Origin: Ammonifex degensii KC4
GTDB taxonomy: Bacteria > Bacillota > Desulfotomaculia > Desulfotomaculales > Ammonificaceae
Length of the DNA: 64,000 nucleotides
Reading direction: 5' to 3'
Assembly (NCBI RefSeq): GCF_000024605.1
Contig: NC_013385.1
Span: forward strand, 925,501-989,500
Shown here: positions 51,214 to 59,412 of the stretch, piece by piece
How the letters are laid out: each line of letters begins with the position of its first letter
Position numbering within the stretch: the stretch's first letter is position 1
Notes under the pieces: model-generated
The model's database searches: none
What the model saw: only the letters and a program-made list of their open reading frames with translations
Told to the model about the DNA's origin: nothing
Translations under genes and position numbers: made by a program

Positions 51214-52464
51214 TTGCAGAGTCTTATCCGTGATCCGAGCTTGAGCCCGGCGGGAGAGAAAAAGATAGCCTGGGTGGCGGCGCACATGCCCGTCCTGGCG
51301 GCCATCCGTCAGGAAATGGAGAAAACGCGCCCTTTCGCCGGGGTGAGAGTGGCCTTATGCATTCACCTGGAGGCCAAGACGGCCAACCTGGCCCTGACCC
51401 TTAAAGCGGCGGGGGCCGAGGTGGTGGCTACCGGCTCCAATCCCCTCTCCACCCGGGACGACATCGCGGCCGCCCTGGTGGCTTCCGGAGTGCGGGTCTT
51501 CGCCTGGTACAATCCCACGCCGGAGGAATACCGGGAGCACCTGCGCCTGACTCTGGAAACCCGCCCCCACATCGTCATCGACGACGGCGGGGATCTGGTC
51601 CACCTGCTGCACACCGAGCTCCGGGACGTGGCAGAGGGGGTCATCGGGGGGTGCGAGGAGACCACCACCGGGGTCCTGCGTCTTAAGGCCCTGGAAAGAG
51701 AGGGCAAGCTCCTTTTCCCCATGGTGGCGGTGAACAACGCCCAGATGAAATACCTTTTCGATAATCGCTATGGCACCGGAGAGTCGGTCTGGGCGGCCAT
51801 CATGCGCGCTACCAACCTGGTGGTAGCGGGCAAGACGGTGGTGGTTTGCGGCTACGGCTGGTGCGGCAAAGGGGTGAGCCTCCGGGCGCGGGGTTTGGGA
51901 GCCAGGGTTATCGTCTGCGAAGTCGATCCCATAAAGGCAGTGGAGGCGGTGATGGACGGCTTTGAGGTTATGCCTTCCCTGGAGGCGGCTTGGGAGGGGG
52001 ACATCTTCATCACCACCACCGGCTGCCGGGACGTCCTGCGGGCGGAACACTTCCAGCGCATGAAGGACGGGGCCCTGCTGGCCAACGCCGGCCACTTCAA
52101 CGTGGAAATTTCCCTTAAGGACCTCGAGCGCCTCGCTGTGCGCCAGGAAGAGGTGAAGGATAGTATTACCGCCTACTACCTGGAAGACGGGCGCCGGCTT
52201 TACCTCCTGGGGCAGGGAAGGCTTGTGAACCTGGCGGCGGGGGACGGGCACCCGGCAGAAATAATGGACCTCTCCTTCTCCTTGCAGGCCCTGGCGGCTC
52301 GTTACGTCTTGGAGCGGGGGAGGGAACTCCCTCCTCGTGTTCACCCGGTGCCGCCGGAGATAGACCGGCGGGTGGCGGAGCTCCGTTTAGCCGCCTGGGG
52401 TATCGAGATCGATCGCCTCACACCGGAGCAGGAGGCTTACCTCGCCTCCTGGGAGGGGGAATAA
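51214..52464 (+). CDS. ahcY: S-adenosylhomocysteine hydrolase
   Basis: AhcY splits S-adenosylhomocysteine into adenosine and homocysteine, removing the product inhibitor of methyltransferases. The 416-residue protein has IHLEAKTANLALTLKAAGAEV, GSNPLSTRDDIAAAL, DDGGDLVH, EETTTGVLRL, the NAD-binding VVVCGYGWCGKGVSLRARGLG and a C-terminal LAAGDGHPAEIMDLSFSLQA. It lacks the insertion of eukaryotic enzymes, typical for thermophile and archaeal-type AhcY. It starts 4 bp after mtnA, and its last base is the first base of the aldolase gene. Confidence 0.95.
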   Translation: MQSLIRDPSLSPAGEKKIAWVAAHMPVLAAIRQEMEKTRPFAGVRVALCIHLEAKTANLALTLKAAGAEVVATGSNPLSTRDDIAAALVASGVRVFAWYNPTPEEYREHLRLTLETRPHIVIDDGGDLVHLLHTELRDVAEGVIGGCEETTTGVLRLKALEREGKLLFPMVAVNNAQMKYLFDNRYGTGESVWAAIMRATNLVVAGKTVVVCGYGWCGKGVSLRARGLGARVIVCEVDPIKAVEAVMDGFEVMPSLEAAWEGDIFITTTGCRDVLRAEHFQRMKDGALLANAGHFNVEISLKDLERLAVRQEEVKDSITAYYLEDGRRLYLLGQGRLVNLAAGDGHPAEIMDLSFSLQALAARYVLERGRELPPRVHPVPPEIDRRVAELRLAAWGIEIDRLTPEQEAYLASWEGE

Positions 52465-53117
52465 TGCTTCTGGAAGAGCTGCGCACGGCGGTGGTGCAGG
52501 TGGGAAAGGAACTGGCAGCCTCCGGGCTGGTCCTAGGAACCTGGGGTAATGTCTCGGCTCGCGAGGGAGACTTGGTAGCCATTACTCCTAGCGGCCTTCC
52601 TTATTCGGCCTTAGCACCGGAGGACATTGTGGTGGTAGATCTGGAAGGAGAAACGGTAGAAGGAAAATGGCGCCCCTCAACCGAGCTGCCGCTGCACCTG
52701 GCCGTCTACCGGAAGCGCCCTGATGTAGGCGGGATTGTGCACACTCATAGCGTAGGGAGCATGACTCTAGCTGCCTGCCACCACCCCCTTCCTCCCTTCA
52801 CCGAGGAGCAGGCGCAGCTTATAGGCGGCAGGGTGCCGGTGGCCGCCTACGCCCCGCCGGGCACGGAGGAGCTGGCACAGGCAGCCGTTGCCGCTTTAGG
52901 AGAGGGGAAAGCGGTTCTTTTAGCCAACCACGGCCTGGTGGGGGTAGGAAAGACGGTGGAAGAAGCCCTGCTTACCTGCCAGGTGGTGGAGAAAAGCGCC
53001 CAGATTTATCTCTGGGCGTGCCTCCTTGGTGGTCCGGTTTTGCTTTCTGAGGAGGAAGTGCGCTCTTTGCGGGAAAATTTTCTTCGTAACTACGGTCAAA
53101 AAGGCGCGGGGGGTTAA
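52464..53117 (+). CDS. Class II aldolase, probable 5-(methylthio)ribulose-1-phosphate aldolase
   Basis: This 217-residue zinc-dependent class II aldolase of the fuculose-phosphate type has GTWGNVSAREGDLVAITPSG, STELPLHLAVYRKRPDVGGIVHTHS with the metal-binding HTH, and LLANHGLVGVGKTVEEAL with the third histidine. In the known DHAP shunt the enzyme Ald2 cleaves 5-methylthioribulose-1-phosphate to dihydroxyacetone phosphate and (methylthio)acetaldehyde. Its position beside mtnP and mtnA makes that the best guess. MtnB (a dehydratase in the same superfamily) is the alternative, but no mtnC, mtnD or mtnW-like genes are in the window. Confidence 0.75.
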   Translation: MLLEELRTAVVQVGKELAASGLVLGTWGNVSAREGDLVAITPSGLPYSALAPEDIVVVDLEGETVEGKWRPSTELPLHLAVYRKRPDVGGIVHTHSVGSMTLAACHHPLPPFTEEQAQLIGGRVPVAAYAPPGTEELAQAAVAALGEGKAVLLANHGLVGVGKTVEEALLTCQVVEKSAQIYLWACLLGGPVLLSEEEVRSLRENFLRNYGQKGAGG

Positions 53118-53120
53118 AGG

Positions 53121-54440
53121 ATGCGGCTGCTGATTAAAGACATCACGGTTATTCCCATGACCGGCCCGGAAGAAATCATAAAGAACGGAGCCATAGCGGT
53201 GGAAGACGGCCGGATCGTTTACGTGGGACCGGCCGAAGAAGCGCCTTCAGATTTTCGGCCCAACCGGGTCCTGCGTGGGTCGAATTTTGTGGCCCTGCCG
53301 GGTCTAGTAAACGCCCATACTCACGCTGCCATGACCCTCTTCCGGGGCTACGCTGACGACCTGCCGCTCAAGCGCTGGCTGGAAGAAGCCATCTGGCCTC
53401 TGGAGGCCAAGCTCAAGGGGGAGGACGTTTACTGGGGTACCCTTCTGGCCTGCGCCGAGATGCTGCTGGGCGGAACCACTACCTTTGCCGACATGTATTT
53501 CTTCATGGACGAAGTGGCGGAAGCCGTGGATAAAAGCGGCATACGGGCTTCTTTAGCCCGGGGACTCATCGGCATCCTGCCCGGTGCCGATAAAGCCCTT
53601 AAGGAGAGCGAAGAGTTCGTCAGGCGCTGGCATGGCAAAGCCAACGGACGCATCACCTGTATGCTGGGCCCCCACGCCCCTTACACCTGCCCTCCTGCTT
53701 ACCTAGAGGAAGTGGTTCGGCTTGCCGAAGAGCTTCAGGTAGGGATTCACATCCACGTCTCCGAGACGGCTCATGAAGTAGAGGAAATCCGGCGGCAGTA
53801 CGGCTGCTCTCCGGTAGAGATGCTGGAGAAAGCTGGCGTTTTCCGGGTTCCCGTCCTGGCCGCCCACGGCGTACACCTTTCCCCCCGGGACATGGAGATC
53901 TTGGCGCAGTATAAAGCAGCGGTGGTGCACAATCCGGAGAGCAACATGAAGCTGGCCAGCGGTATTGCTCCCGTGACCGAGCTCCTGGCGGCTGGGGTGA
54001 CGGTAGCCCTGGGAACCGACGGCGCGGCCAGCAACAACAATCTGGACATGTGGGAGGAGATGCGAGCGGCGGCTTTACTGGCCAAGGTGAGCCGCAATGA
54101 TCCCGAAGCCCTGCCCGCCTACCAGGCGCTGGAGATGGCCACCCTGGGCGGGGCTAAAGCTTTAGGGCTGGCTGACCAGATCGGCACCCTGGAGGTGGGT
54201 AAGCGGGCCGACATCGTGCTGGTGGACCTAGCGCGGGCACACCTCCAGCCCCCGCACGACCCCATTTCCCACCTAGTGTATGCCGCCCGGGCTTCCGATG
54301 TGGACACGGTGATCGTGGACGGCCGCATAGTGGTGGAGGGGGGAAGGCTTATCACCCTGGACCTAGGAGAGATAATGGCGCGCTCATGCTCTGCAGCCCG
54401 CCGCTTAGTGGGCAAGCCTCTGCACCGAAGTTTGCTTTAA
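53121..54440 (+). CDS. mtaD: 5-methylthioadenosine/S-adenosylhomocysteine deaminase
   Basis: MtaD deaminates methylthioadenosine, S-adenosylhomocysteine or adenosine. The 439-residue amidohydrolase has LPGLVNAHTHAAMTLFRGYADD with the metal-binding HxH, HIHVSETAHEVEE, VLAAHGVHLS and LGTDGAASNNNLDMWEEM, plus the ADIVLVDL and VIVDGRIVVEGG edges of the composite domain. It starts 3 bp after the aldolase gene. Combined with AhcY it gives the cell two routes for SAH and adenosine removal. Confidence 0.94.
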   Translation: MRLLIKDITVIPMTGPEEIIKNGAIAVEDGRIVYVGPAEEAPSDFRPNRVLRGSNFVALPGLVNAHTHAAMTLFRGYADDLPLKRWLEEAIWPLEAKLKGEDVYWGTLLACAEMLLGGTTTFADMYFFMDEVAEAVDKSGIRASLARGLIGILPGADKALKESEEFVRRWHGKANGRITCMLGPHAPYTCPPAYLEEVVRLAEELQVGIHIHVSETAHEVEEIRRQYGCSPVEMLEKAGVFRVPVLAAHGVHLSPRDMEILAQYKAAVVHNPESNMKLASGIAPVTELLAAGVTVALGTDGAASNNNLDMWEEMRAAALLAKVSRNDPEALPAYQALEMATLGGAKALGLADQIGTLEVGKRADIVLVDLARAHLQPPHDPISHLVYAARASDVDTVIVDGRIVVEGGRLITLDLGEIMARSCSAARRLVGKPLHRSLL

Positions 54441-54450
54441 AGGGGAAGGG

Positions 54451-55629
54451 ATGCTGGTGGCCCGCGTAATCCTTCTACCGGGGAAGGAAAGGCGTCTGCT
54501 GGCCGGACACCTCTGGGTTTACGAGGGAGAGATAAAAAAGGTGGAAGGGGAAGTCGAACCGGGAGGTATAGTCTCCGTTTATAGTTCCAGGGGGAAATTT
54601 CTGGGCCGGGGCTACTTCAACCCCCATTCCCAGATAACCGTCCGACTGCTTACCCGGGAGGACGAGGAAATAAACGAAAGCTTTCTGCGCCGAAGATTGG
54701 AAGCAGCCCTTGCCTTTCGCCAGCGGGTGGTAAAGGAAGCCAGCGCCTATCGCCTGGTAAACGGAGAGGGGGACCTCCTGCCGGGCCTGGTGGTGGACCG
54801 CTACGGTGATTACCTGGTGGTCCAGGTTCTCACCCTGGGCATGGAAAAGCTACGCCCCCTCCTCATTCCCCTCCTGGTGGAGCTCCTCTCTCCCAGGGGG
54901 ATTTACGAGCGCAGCGATGTCTCCAGCCGCGAGAAGGAGGGACTGCCCCCTGCTACCGGCCTTCTCTACGGTGAAGTTCCCCGCCGGGTGACCATTCGGG
55001 AAGGGGAACTTTCCTTCCTGGTGGATATCTACGAAGGCCAGAAGACCGGCTTTTTCCTCGACCAGCGGGAAAACCGGCAGATCTTGAGTACCCTTACAGC
55101 CGGGATGCGGGTGCTCGACTGCTTCTGCTACACCGGCGGCTTTGCCGTGGCGGCAGCTAAAGGTGAAGCCGAAGAGGTTGTGGCGGTGGACGTGTCGGAG
55201 CAGGCCCTGGAGCTGGCGCGGGAAAATGCTGTCTTGAACGGCGTAGAGGAGAAAATTTCCTGGCGGGAGGCCAACTGCTTTGACGAGCTGCGCCGCTTAG
55301 AAAAGGCGGGGGAGAAGTTTGACCTCGTGATCCTCGATCCCCCGGCCTTCACTAAGAGCAAGGAGGCGCTGCCTTCCGCCATGCGGGGCTACAAGGAGAT
55401 AAACCTGCGGGCTTTAAAACTTTTACGTCCCGGCGGCCTGCTTTTCACCTGCTCCTGCTCCTACCACCTCACCGAGCCCCTTTTCTGGGAGGTGGTGCTC
55501 TCTGCCGCTCAGGATGCTCGCCGCACCTTGCGCCTGGTGGAATTCCGTCGCCAGGCGCGAGACCACGCCATCCTTCCCACCGTTCCCGAGACATACTATT
55601 TGAAATGCGGCATCTTCCAAGTGATCTGA
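54451..55629 (+). CDS. RlmI-family 23S rRNA cytosine-C5 methyltransferase
   Basis: This 392-residue SAM-dependent methyltransferase has an N-terminal PUA domain (HLWVYEGEIKKVEGEVEPGG), an RFD-type linker (YRLVNGEGDLLPGLVVDRYGD) and a Rossmann domain with VLDCFCYTGGFAVAAA, VVAVDVSEQALELA and VILDPPAFTKSK. The SCSYHL region near the C terminus carries the catalytic cysteine type seen in RlmI. The order and length match the RlmI/YwbD family. It starts 10 bp after mtaD and may share its transcript. Confidence 0.92.
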   Translation: MLVARVILLPGKERRLLAGHLWVYEGEIKKVEGEVEPGGIVSVYSSRGKFLGRGYFNPHSQITVRLLTREDEEINESFLRRRLEAALAFRQRVVKEASAYRLVNGEGDLLPGLVVDRYGDYLVVQVLTLGMEKLRPLLIPLLVELLSPRGIYERSDVSSREKEGLPPATGLLYGEVPRRVTIREGELSFLVDIYEGQKTGFFLDQRENRQILSTLTAGMRVLDCFCYTGGFAVAAAKGEAEEVVAVDVSEQALELARENAVLNGVEEKISWREANCFDELRRLEKAGEKFDLVILDPPAFTKSKEALPSAMRGYKEINLRALKLLRPGGLLFTCSCSYHLTEPLFWEVVLSAAQDARRTLRLVEFRRQARDHAILPTVPETYYLKCGIFQVI

Positions 55630-55630
55630 G

Positions 55631-57406
55631 GTGCGCTGGCGCATCCGCAGCTTCTGGATAGGCTCGGTTTTCCTCCTGACAGGTTTTCTCGTTACCCTGG
55701 CCGCCACCGCCTATTTCCTCACCCGGATAGAGGCTACTCCTTCGGGCACTTCGGTGGGCCTGATAGTGGGCTCACCAACAAGGAATCCTTCGGTTTTGAG
55801 TGCTTATGCAACCGTTTTGGAGGAAGAAGGTTTCGCCTATGAGGTGCTGGCGCGCCAGGAGTTAGCCAAGTGGTCCCCTGAGGTTCTGAGGCAAAAGTAC
55901 GGCGCCCTGATCCTCTTGGAAGGAGTAAACTCTGATCTTTCTACCTCCGAAGTGGAAGTTTTGAGTCACTACGTAAAAAGGGGAGGGCAGCTCCTGGCCG
56001 TTTACGATGCCGGCCTTCATCAGCCTGCCTTTTGCGAGCTTATAGGGGTCCGGCTGCAGAACCTCCCTTATGACGGTTATTGGTCATTCGGCAGTCCGGG
56101 GCGAGCCCGGTTCTGGGGCTTTACGCCGGGCAAGTACGATGGGCGGGGCTTTGTGACCGGGTACGGCTACGGCCGGCTCAAATACCGCCATTTGCGGGCT
56201 ACCGCCACCACGGCTTCGGTGCTGGCCTGGGATGGAAGAAATCCAGTAGTAACCGTGCGGCGGTGCGAATCCGGGGGAGCGGTGGTCTACGTGAACGTTC
56301 CGCTGGCCTGGCACAAGAGACGCACCGACGACCTGCCGCTGAGGGCGGTTCTAACTACCTTCCTCACGAGTTACGCCCGCCTGCCCCACTTGGTCAATGC
56401 TCCCGAAGGCAAGGGCACGCTGGTGGTGAATCTGCACGTCTGCAGTAGCGCTTGGGCCTCTTCCTTAGCCCGCCTGGTGGAAGAGGGTTTGATCGATCAG
56501 CGCCTCCCTTATTCCCTGCACATAACGGCCGGACCCGACTGCCGGCGGCCGGGCGACGGTTTGGGCTTCCACGCTGAAAGGCCGGACAGGGCGGAACTCG
56601 TTCGGAAGGTAGCCGCCAGAGCCTCCATCGGTTCACACGGCGGCTGGGCCCACGACTACTTCGCCTACCATCTGGTCAACACCCCCTCCGAAAAGGCCAA
56701 GGAGTACCTAGAACGGAATTTTACTTGCCTGCAATCCATCACCGGGAAACCGGTCCGGGAATACAGCGCTCCGGGAGGGAACAACCCGCCTTGGGTCGTC
56801 CGCTGGCTGGCGAAGCATGGAGTGGTGGCCTTCTACAGCCCGGGGAACGGCGGCTCGGCTCCCCAGTGGCCCTGGCTCGATGACCGGCCCCTAGAAGGCA
56901 GGCTTTGGGAGTTCCCCGTTACCCCTTGCGGCCGCTGGGCCTGTCTGGAGGAACTGAGCCGGCATCACGTGCCGCTAGACGAAGTTAAGGGGTGGATAGA
57001 TGAGCTCACTACCTTCTGCGCCCAGCGGCGGGTGGTGCGCACCATCTACACCCACGCTGCCGCCTACCCCTACGCCCACCAGGTGCTACGGCACCTGCAC
57101 GATCGGCTGCTTGAGCTTTCTCAGGAGGGAAAGCTTCGGGTGGCCACCATGGAGGAGGTGGCGGAGTTTCTTAACCGGCGTGCTCTCACCACCTGGCGGG
57201 TAAACCGTCAGGGCCGGGACGGTTATCAAGTGGAGCTGGCCAATCCGGAGGGGCTTAATGGCCTAACCTTAGCCTTTTACCTCGGCCACGGTCACTTCCT
57301 ACGCGAACTCCCTCCGGGCTGGCAGGCCGAGTATGAAAACGGTTGGTGCTACCTAACCTGCCGGAAAAATGCCACCAGCGACTCCTTCACCCTCCGGGTA
57401 GAATAG
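55631..57406 (+). CDS. Membrane-anchored NodB-like (polysaccharide deacetylase-type) protein, atypical
   Basis: This 591-residue protein has one N-terminal transmembrane helix (about residues 8-30) and is otherwise extracytoplasmic. Residues about 40-250 resemble a glutamine-amidotransferase/ThuA-like fold (GALILLEGVNSDLST, LSHYVKRGGQLLAVYD, GGAVVYVNVPL). From about 265 a NodB-like barrel follows with GSHGGWAHDYF (HxxxxH) and REYSAPGGNN (RxxxPGG). The usual DD of motif 1 is not evident; the matching strand reads LVVNLHVCSS. Function is unknown; it may bind or modify cell-wall glycan. GTG 55631 lies 1 bp after the methyltransferase stop codon. Confidence 0.6.
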   Translation: MRWRIRSFWIGSVFLLTGFLVTLAATAYFLTRIEATPSGTSVGLIVGSPTRNPSVLSAYATVLEEEGFAYEVLARQELAKWSPEVLRQKYGALILLEGVNSDLSTSEVEVLSHYVKRGGQLLAVYDAGLHQPAFCELIGVRLQNLPYDGYWSFGSPGRARFWGFTPGKYDGRGFVTGYGYGRLKYRHLRATATTASVLAWDGRNPVVTVRRCESGGAVVYVNVPLAWHKRRTDDLPLRAVLTTFLTSYARLPHLVNAPEGKGTLVVNLHVCSSAWASSLARLVEEGLIDQRLPYSLHITAGPDCRRPGDGLGFHAERPDRAELVRKVAARASIGSHGGWAHDYFAYHLVNTPSEKAKEYLERNFTCLQSITGKPVREYSAPGGNNPPWVVRWLAKHGVVAFYSPGNGGSAPQWPWLDDRPLEGRLWEFPVTPCGRWACLEELSRHHVPLDEVKGWIDELTTFCAQRRVVRTIYTHAAAYPYAHQVLRHLHDRLLELSQEGKLRVATMEEVAEFLNRRALTTWRVNRQGRDGYQVELANPEGLNGLTLAFYLGHGHFLRELPPGWQAEYENGWCYLTCRKNATSDSFTLRVE

Positions 57407-57513
57407 AAGTAAAGGCATGGCTGGCCAACTATGTAAAAGAAAGCTAAAAAGCCGGAAAGGAACTGAGTTCGCGCTAGGAGCAGAATTTGCTCCGATTTGC
57501 CCTTTTTCTCCCC

Positions 57514-57572
57514 TTGCTTCCCGTTTCCAGTCGGTGCTAATTTTAAAGCCAAAGTAAAAGAATCGACTGGAA
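57514..57572 (+). promoter_or_regulatory. Candidate promoter and operator of the WYL regulator gene
   Basis: TTGCTT (57514-57519), 18-bp spacer, TAATTT (57538-57543). A perfect 9-bp inverted repeat, TTCCAGTCG (57525-57533) and CGACTGGAA (57564-57572), brackets the -10 and the start point. This layout suits autorepression by the downstream regulator. The rest of the 191-bp gap holds only a weak GGAGCA/TGCTCC hairpin near 57478. Confidence 0.5.
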
Positions 57573-57597
57573 GCGCAGGAAAAAGGGGAAGGATGTA

Positions 57598-58590
57598 GTG
57601 GCCAGCCGACAACAGCTGGAGCGTATTCTCAAGATAGACGAACTCATCCGGGCTGGTAAGTACCCCAATCCCCGGCAGCTGGCGCAAGAATTCGGGGTCC
57701 AGGAGCGCACCATCTACCTTGATCGCCAGTTCATGGTGGATCGTCTGGGAGCTCCCATAGCCTACGACCGCCGCCGGGGAGGCTGGTACTATACCGATCC
57801 TAATTGGGCTTTGCCCACCGTCTTTGTAACCGAAGGGGAGCTTTTAGCCTTCCTTCTCAGCGTCGAGGTAGCCAAGCGCTACTTGGGTACCCCCTTCGAA
57901 AAGCCTCTCCTTTCGGCAGTAGAGAAGATAAGACGCAGCCTCAAGGGCCAGGTGGAAGTAAACCTGGCTGAACTCCAGGCGGTGTCCTTCCTCACTTCTC
58001 CTTCTTCCGTGGCAGTCAACGAAAGGCTTCTTTTCGACCTACAGCGCGCCATCGTTGAAAACCGCAAAGTGAAAATCAACTACTTTACCGCCAGTCGCGG
58101 GAGCTGGCAGGAGCGGGTGGTGGAGCCGTACCACCTTTTCAACCTGCGCGGCGACTGGTACCTGGTAGCCTTCGATCACTTCCGGCAGGATATGCGGGTC
58201 TTTCACACTGGCAGGATAGACCGGTGGCAGGTTCTCTCCGAAGTCTTTGTCCGTGATCCTCATTTTTCGGTGCAGGAGTGGATGAAGCAGGCTTTTATCG
58301 CCGAAAGGGGAGAGGGGCCGGTAGAGGTCGTCGTGCGTTTCGATGCTTATCAAGCTCGCTACATTCGTGAGCGCCGCTGGCATCCCACGCAGAAAATCGA
58401 GGAACTGCCTGATGGGGGCCTAATCCTGCACTTCACCACCGGGGGTCTTGAAGAGGTTAAGCGCTGGGTCATGAGCTACGGCAGCCACGCCGAGGTGCTG
58501 GCCCCGGAGTCTTTGCGGCAGGCGGTGAAAGAAGAGCTCAAGCGTACCCTCGATTTGTACGAAGGGAAAAAGGGCGAGGAAAATTTTTAG
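57598..58590 (+). CDS. WYL-domain transcriptional regulator
   Basis: This 330-residue regulator has an N-terminal winged helix-turn-helix (YPNPRQLAQEFGVQERTIYLDRQFM, residues about 21-45) and a WYL domain with VKINYFTASRGSWQERVVEPYHLF and RGDWYLVAFDH. The C-terminal extension typical of WYL proteins follows. WYL regulators often control CRISPR-Cas and other defence genes and can bind nucleotides or nucleic acid. GTG 57598 has AGGGGAAGGA upstream. It precedes cas6 by 59 bp on the same strand, so control of the type I-B operon is likely. Confidence 0.9.
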   Translation: MASRQQLERILKIDELIRAGKYPNPRQLAQEFGVQERTIYLDRQFMVDRLGAPIAYDRRRGGWYYTDPNWALPTVFVTEGELLAFLLSVEVAKRYLGTPFEKPLLSAVEKIRRSLKGQVEVNLAELQAVSFLTSPSSVAVNERLLFDLQRAIVENRKVKINYFTASRGSWQERVVEPYHLFNLRGDWYLVAFDHFRQDMRVFHTGRIDRWQVLSEVFVRDPHFSVQEWMKQAFIAERGEGPVEVVVRFDAYQARYIRERRWHPTQKIEELPDGGLILHFTTGGLEEVKRWVMSYGSHAEVLAPESLRQAVKEELKRTLDLYEGKKGEENF

Positions 58591-58609
58591 ACTGAAAGCT
58601 CATTTCAGT
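58591..58609. promoter_or_regulatory. Inverted repeat upstream of cas6
   Basis: ACTGAAA (58591-58597) and TTTCAGT (58603-58609) are perfect arms around a 5-bp centre, directly after the regulator's stop codon and 40 bp before cas6. It could be an operator of the cas operon; a weak terminator is less likely as no T run follows. Confidence 0.45.
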
Positions 58610-58649
58610 GCCCTTTGATAAACTCTGGAGGTGAAAGGAGGAAGAAAAA

Positions 58650-59399
58650 TTGCAGATGATCATAGAGTTTATAGGAGACAAGGAGGTAGTTTTGCCGCTG
58701 GAGCACAATTACCTTCTCCAAGCGGCCATCTACCACCAGATAGAGCAGCCAGCTTTCAGGAACTTCCTGCACGAGCAAGGGTTTGCCCTGGGGCACAGGC
58801 GCTTTAAGCTTTTCGTCTTTTCCCGCCTTATGGGGAAATTTCGCATGGACGAAGAGAAGCGGGAGATAGTTTTTACCCCTCCCTGCCGGCTGGTAATCTG
58901 TTCTCCTCTCTCTTTGTTTTTAGAAAACCTGGTCCGAAGCCTCTTGCGTCAGGGCAGATTTTATCTGGGTAAAAACCGGCTAACAGTGGGCTCCATTAAA
59001 ACCCGGGACACGGTGGTGCGCCAGAGTCCCATCACTGTGCGTATGCTCTCGCCTTTAACCGTTTACAGCACCTTCAACGACAACGGCAAGCCTTTTACCT
59101 ACTACTACTCGCCTTTTGAGCCCCGTTTTCCCGAACTCATCAAAGAGAACCTGGCCAAAAAGTATCAGCTTATTTTCGGACGGCCAGCGGATCCGACCGA
59201 TTTCAGCTTCACTCCGGTGGAAGTGCGGGAACGAGACTTCAAGGTGGTCCGCTACAAAGGCACAATCATCAAGGGGTGGATGGGTAAGTACCGGCTTACC
59301 GGCGATCCGCAGTTGCTAGAGGTAGCGCTCAGCGCGGGCCTGGGGGCCAAAAACTCGCAGGGGTTCGGGTGCTGTGAATTGGTAGAGGAGGAAGATTGA
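58650..59399 (+). CDS. cas6: CRISPR pre-crRNA endoribonuclease Cas6
   Basis: Cas6 cuts the repeat RNA to release crRNAs with the 8-nt 5' tag. The 249-residue protein has a ferredoxin-like N-terminal half with FLHEQGFALGHRRFKLFVFS, where H41 is a candidate catalytic histidine, and the C-terminal glycine-rich loop SAGLGAKNSQGFGCCELV that defines the family. TTG 58650 is preferred (AGGAGG 8 nt upstream) over ATG 58656. It heads the type I-B operon and is the only cas6 in the window, so it may also mature transcripts for the type III complex. Confidence 0.94.
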   Translation: MQMIIEFIGDKEVVLPLEHNYLLQAAIYHQIEQPAFRNFLHEQGFALGHRRFKLFVFSRLMGKFRMDEEKREIVFTPPCRLVICSPLSLFLENLVRSLLRQGRFYLGKNRLTVGSIKTRDTVVRQSPITVRMLSPLTVYSTFNDNGKPFTYYYSPFEPRFPELIKENLAKKYQLIFGRPADPTDFSFTPVEVRERDFKVVRYKGTIIKGWMGKYRLTGDPQLLEVALSAGLGAKNSQGFGCCELVEEED

Positions 59400-59412
59400 G
59401 GAGGGAAGAGAA

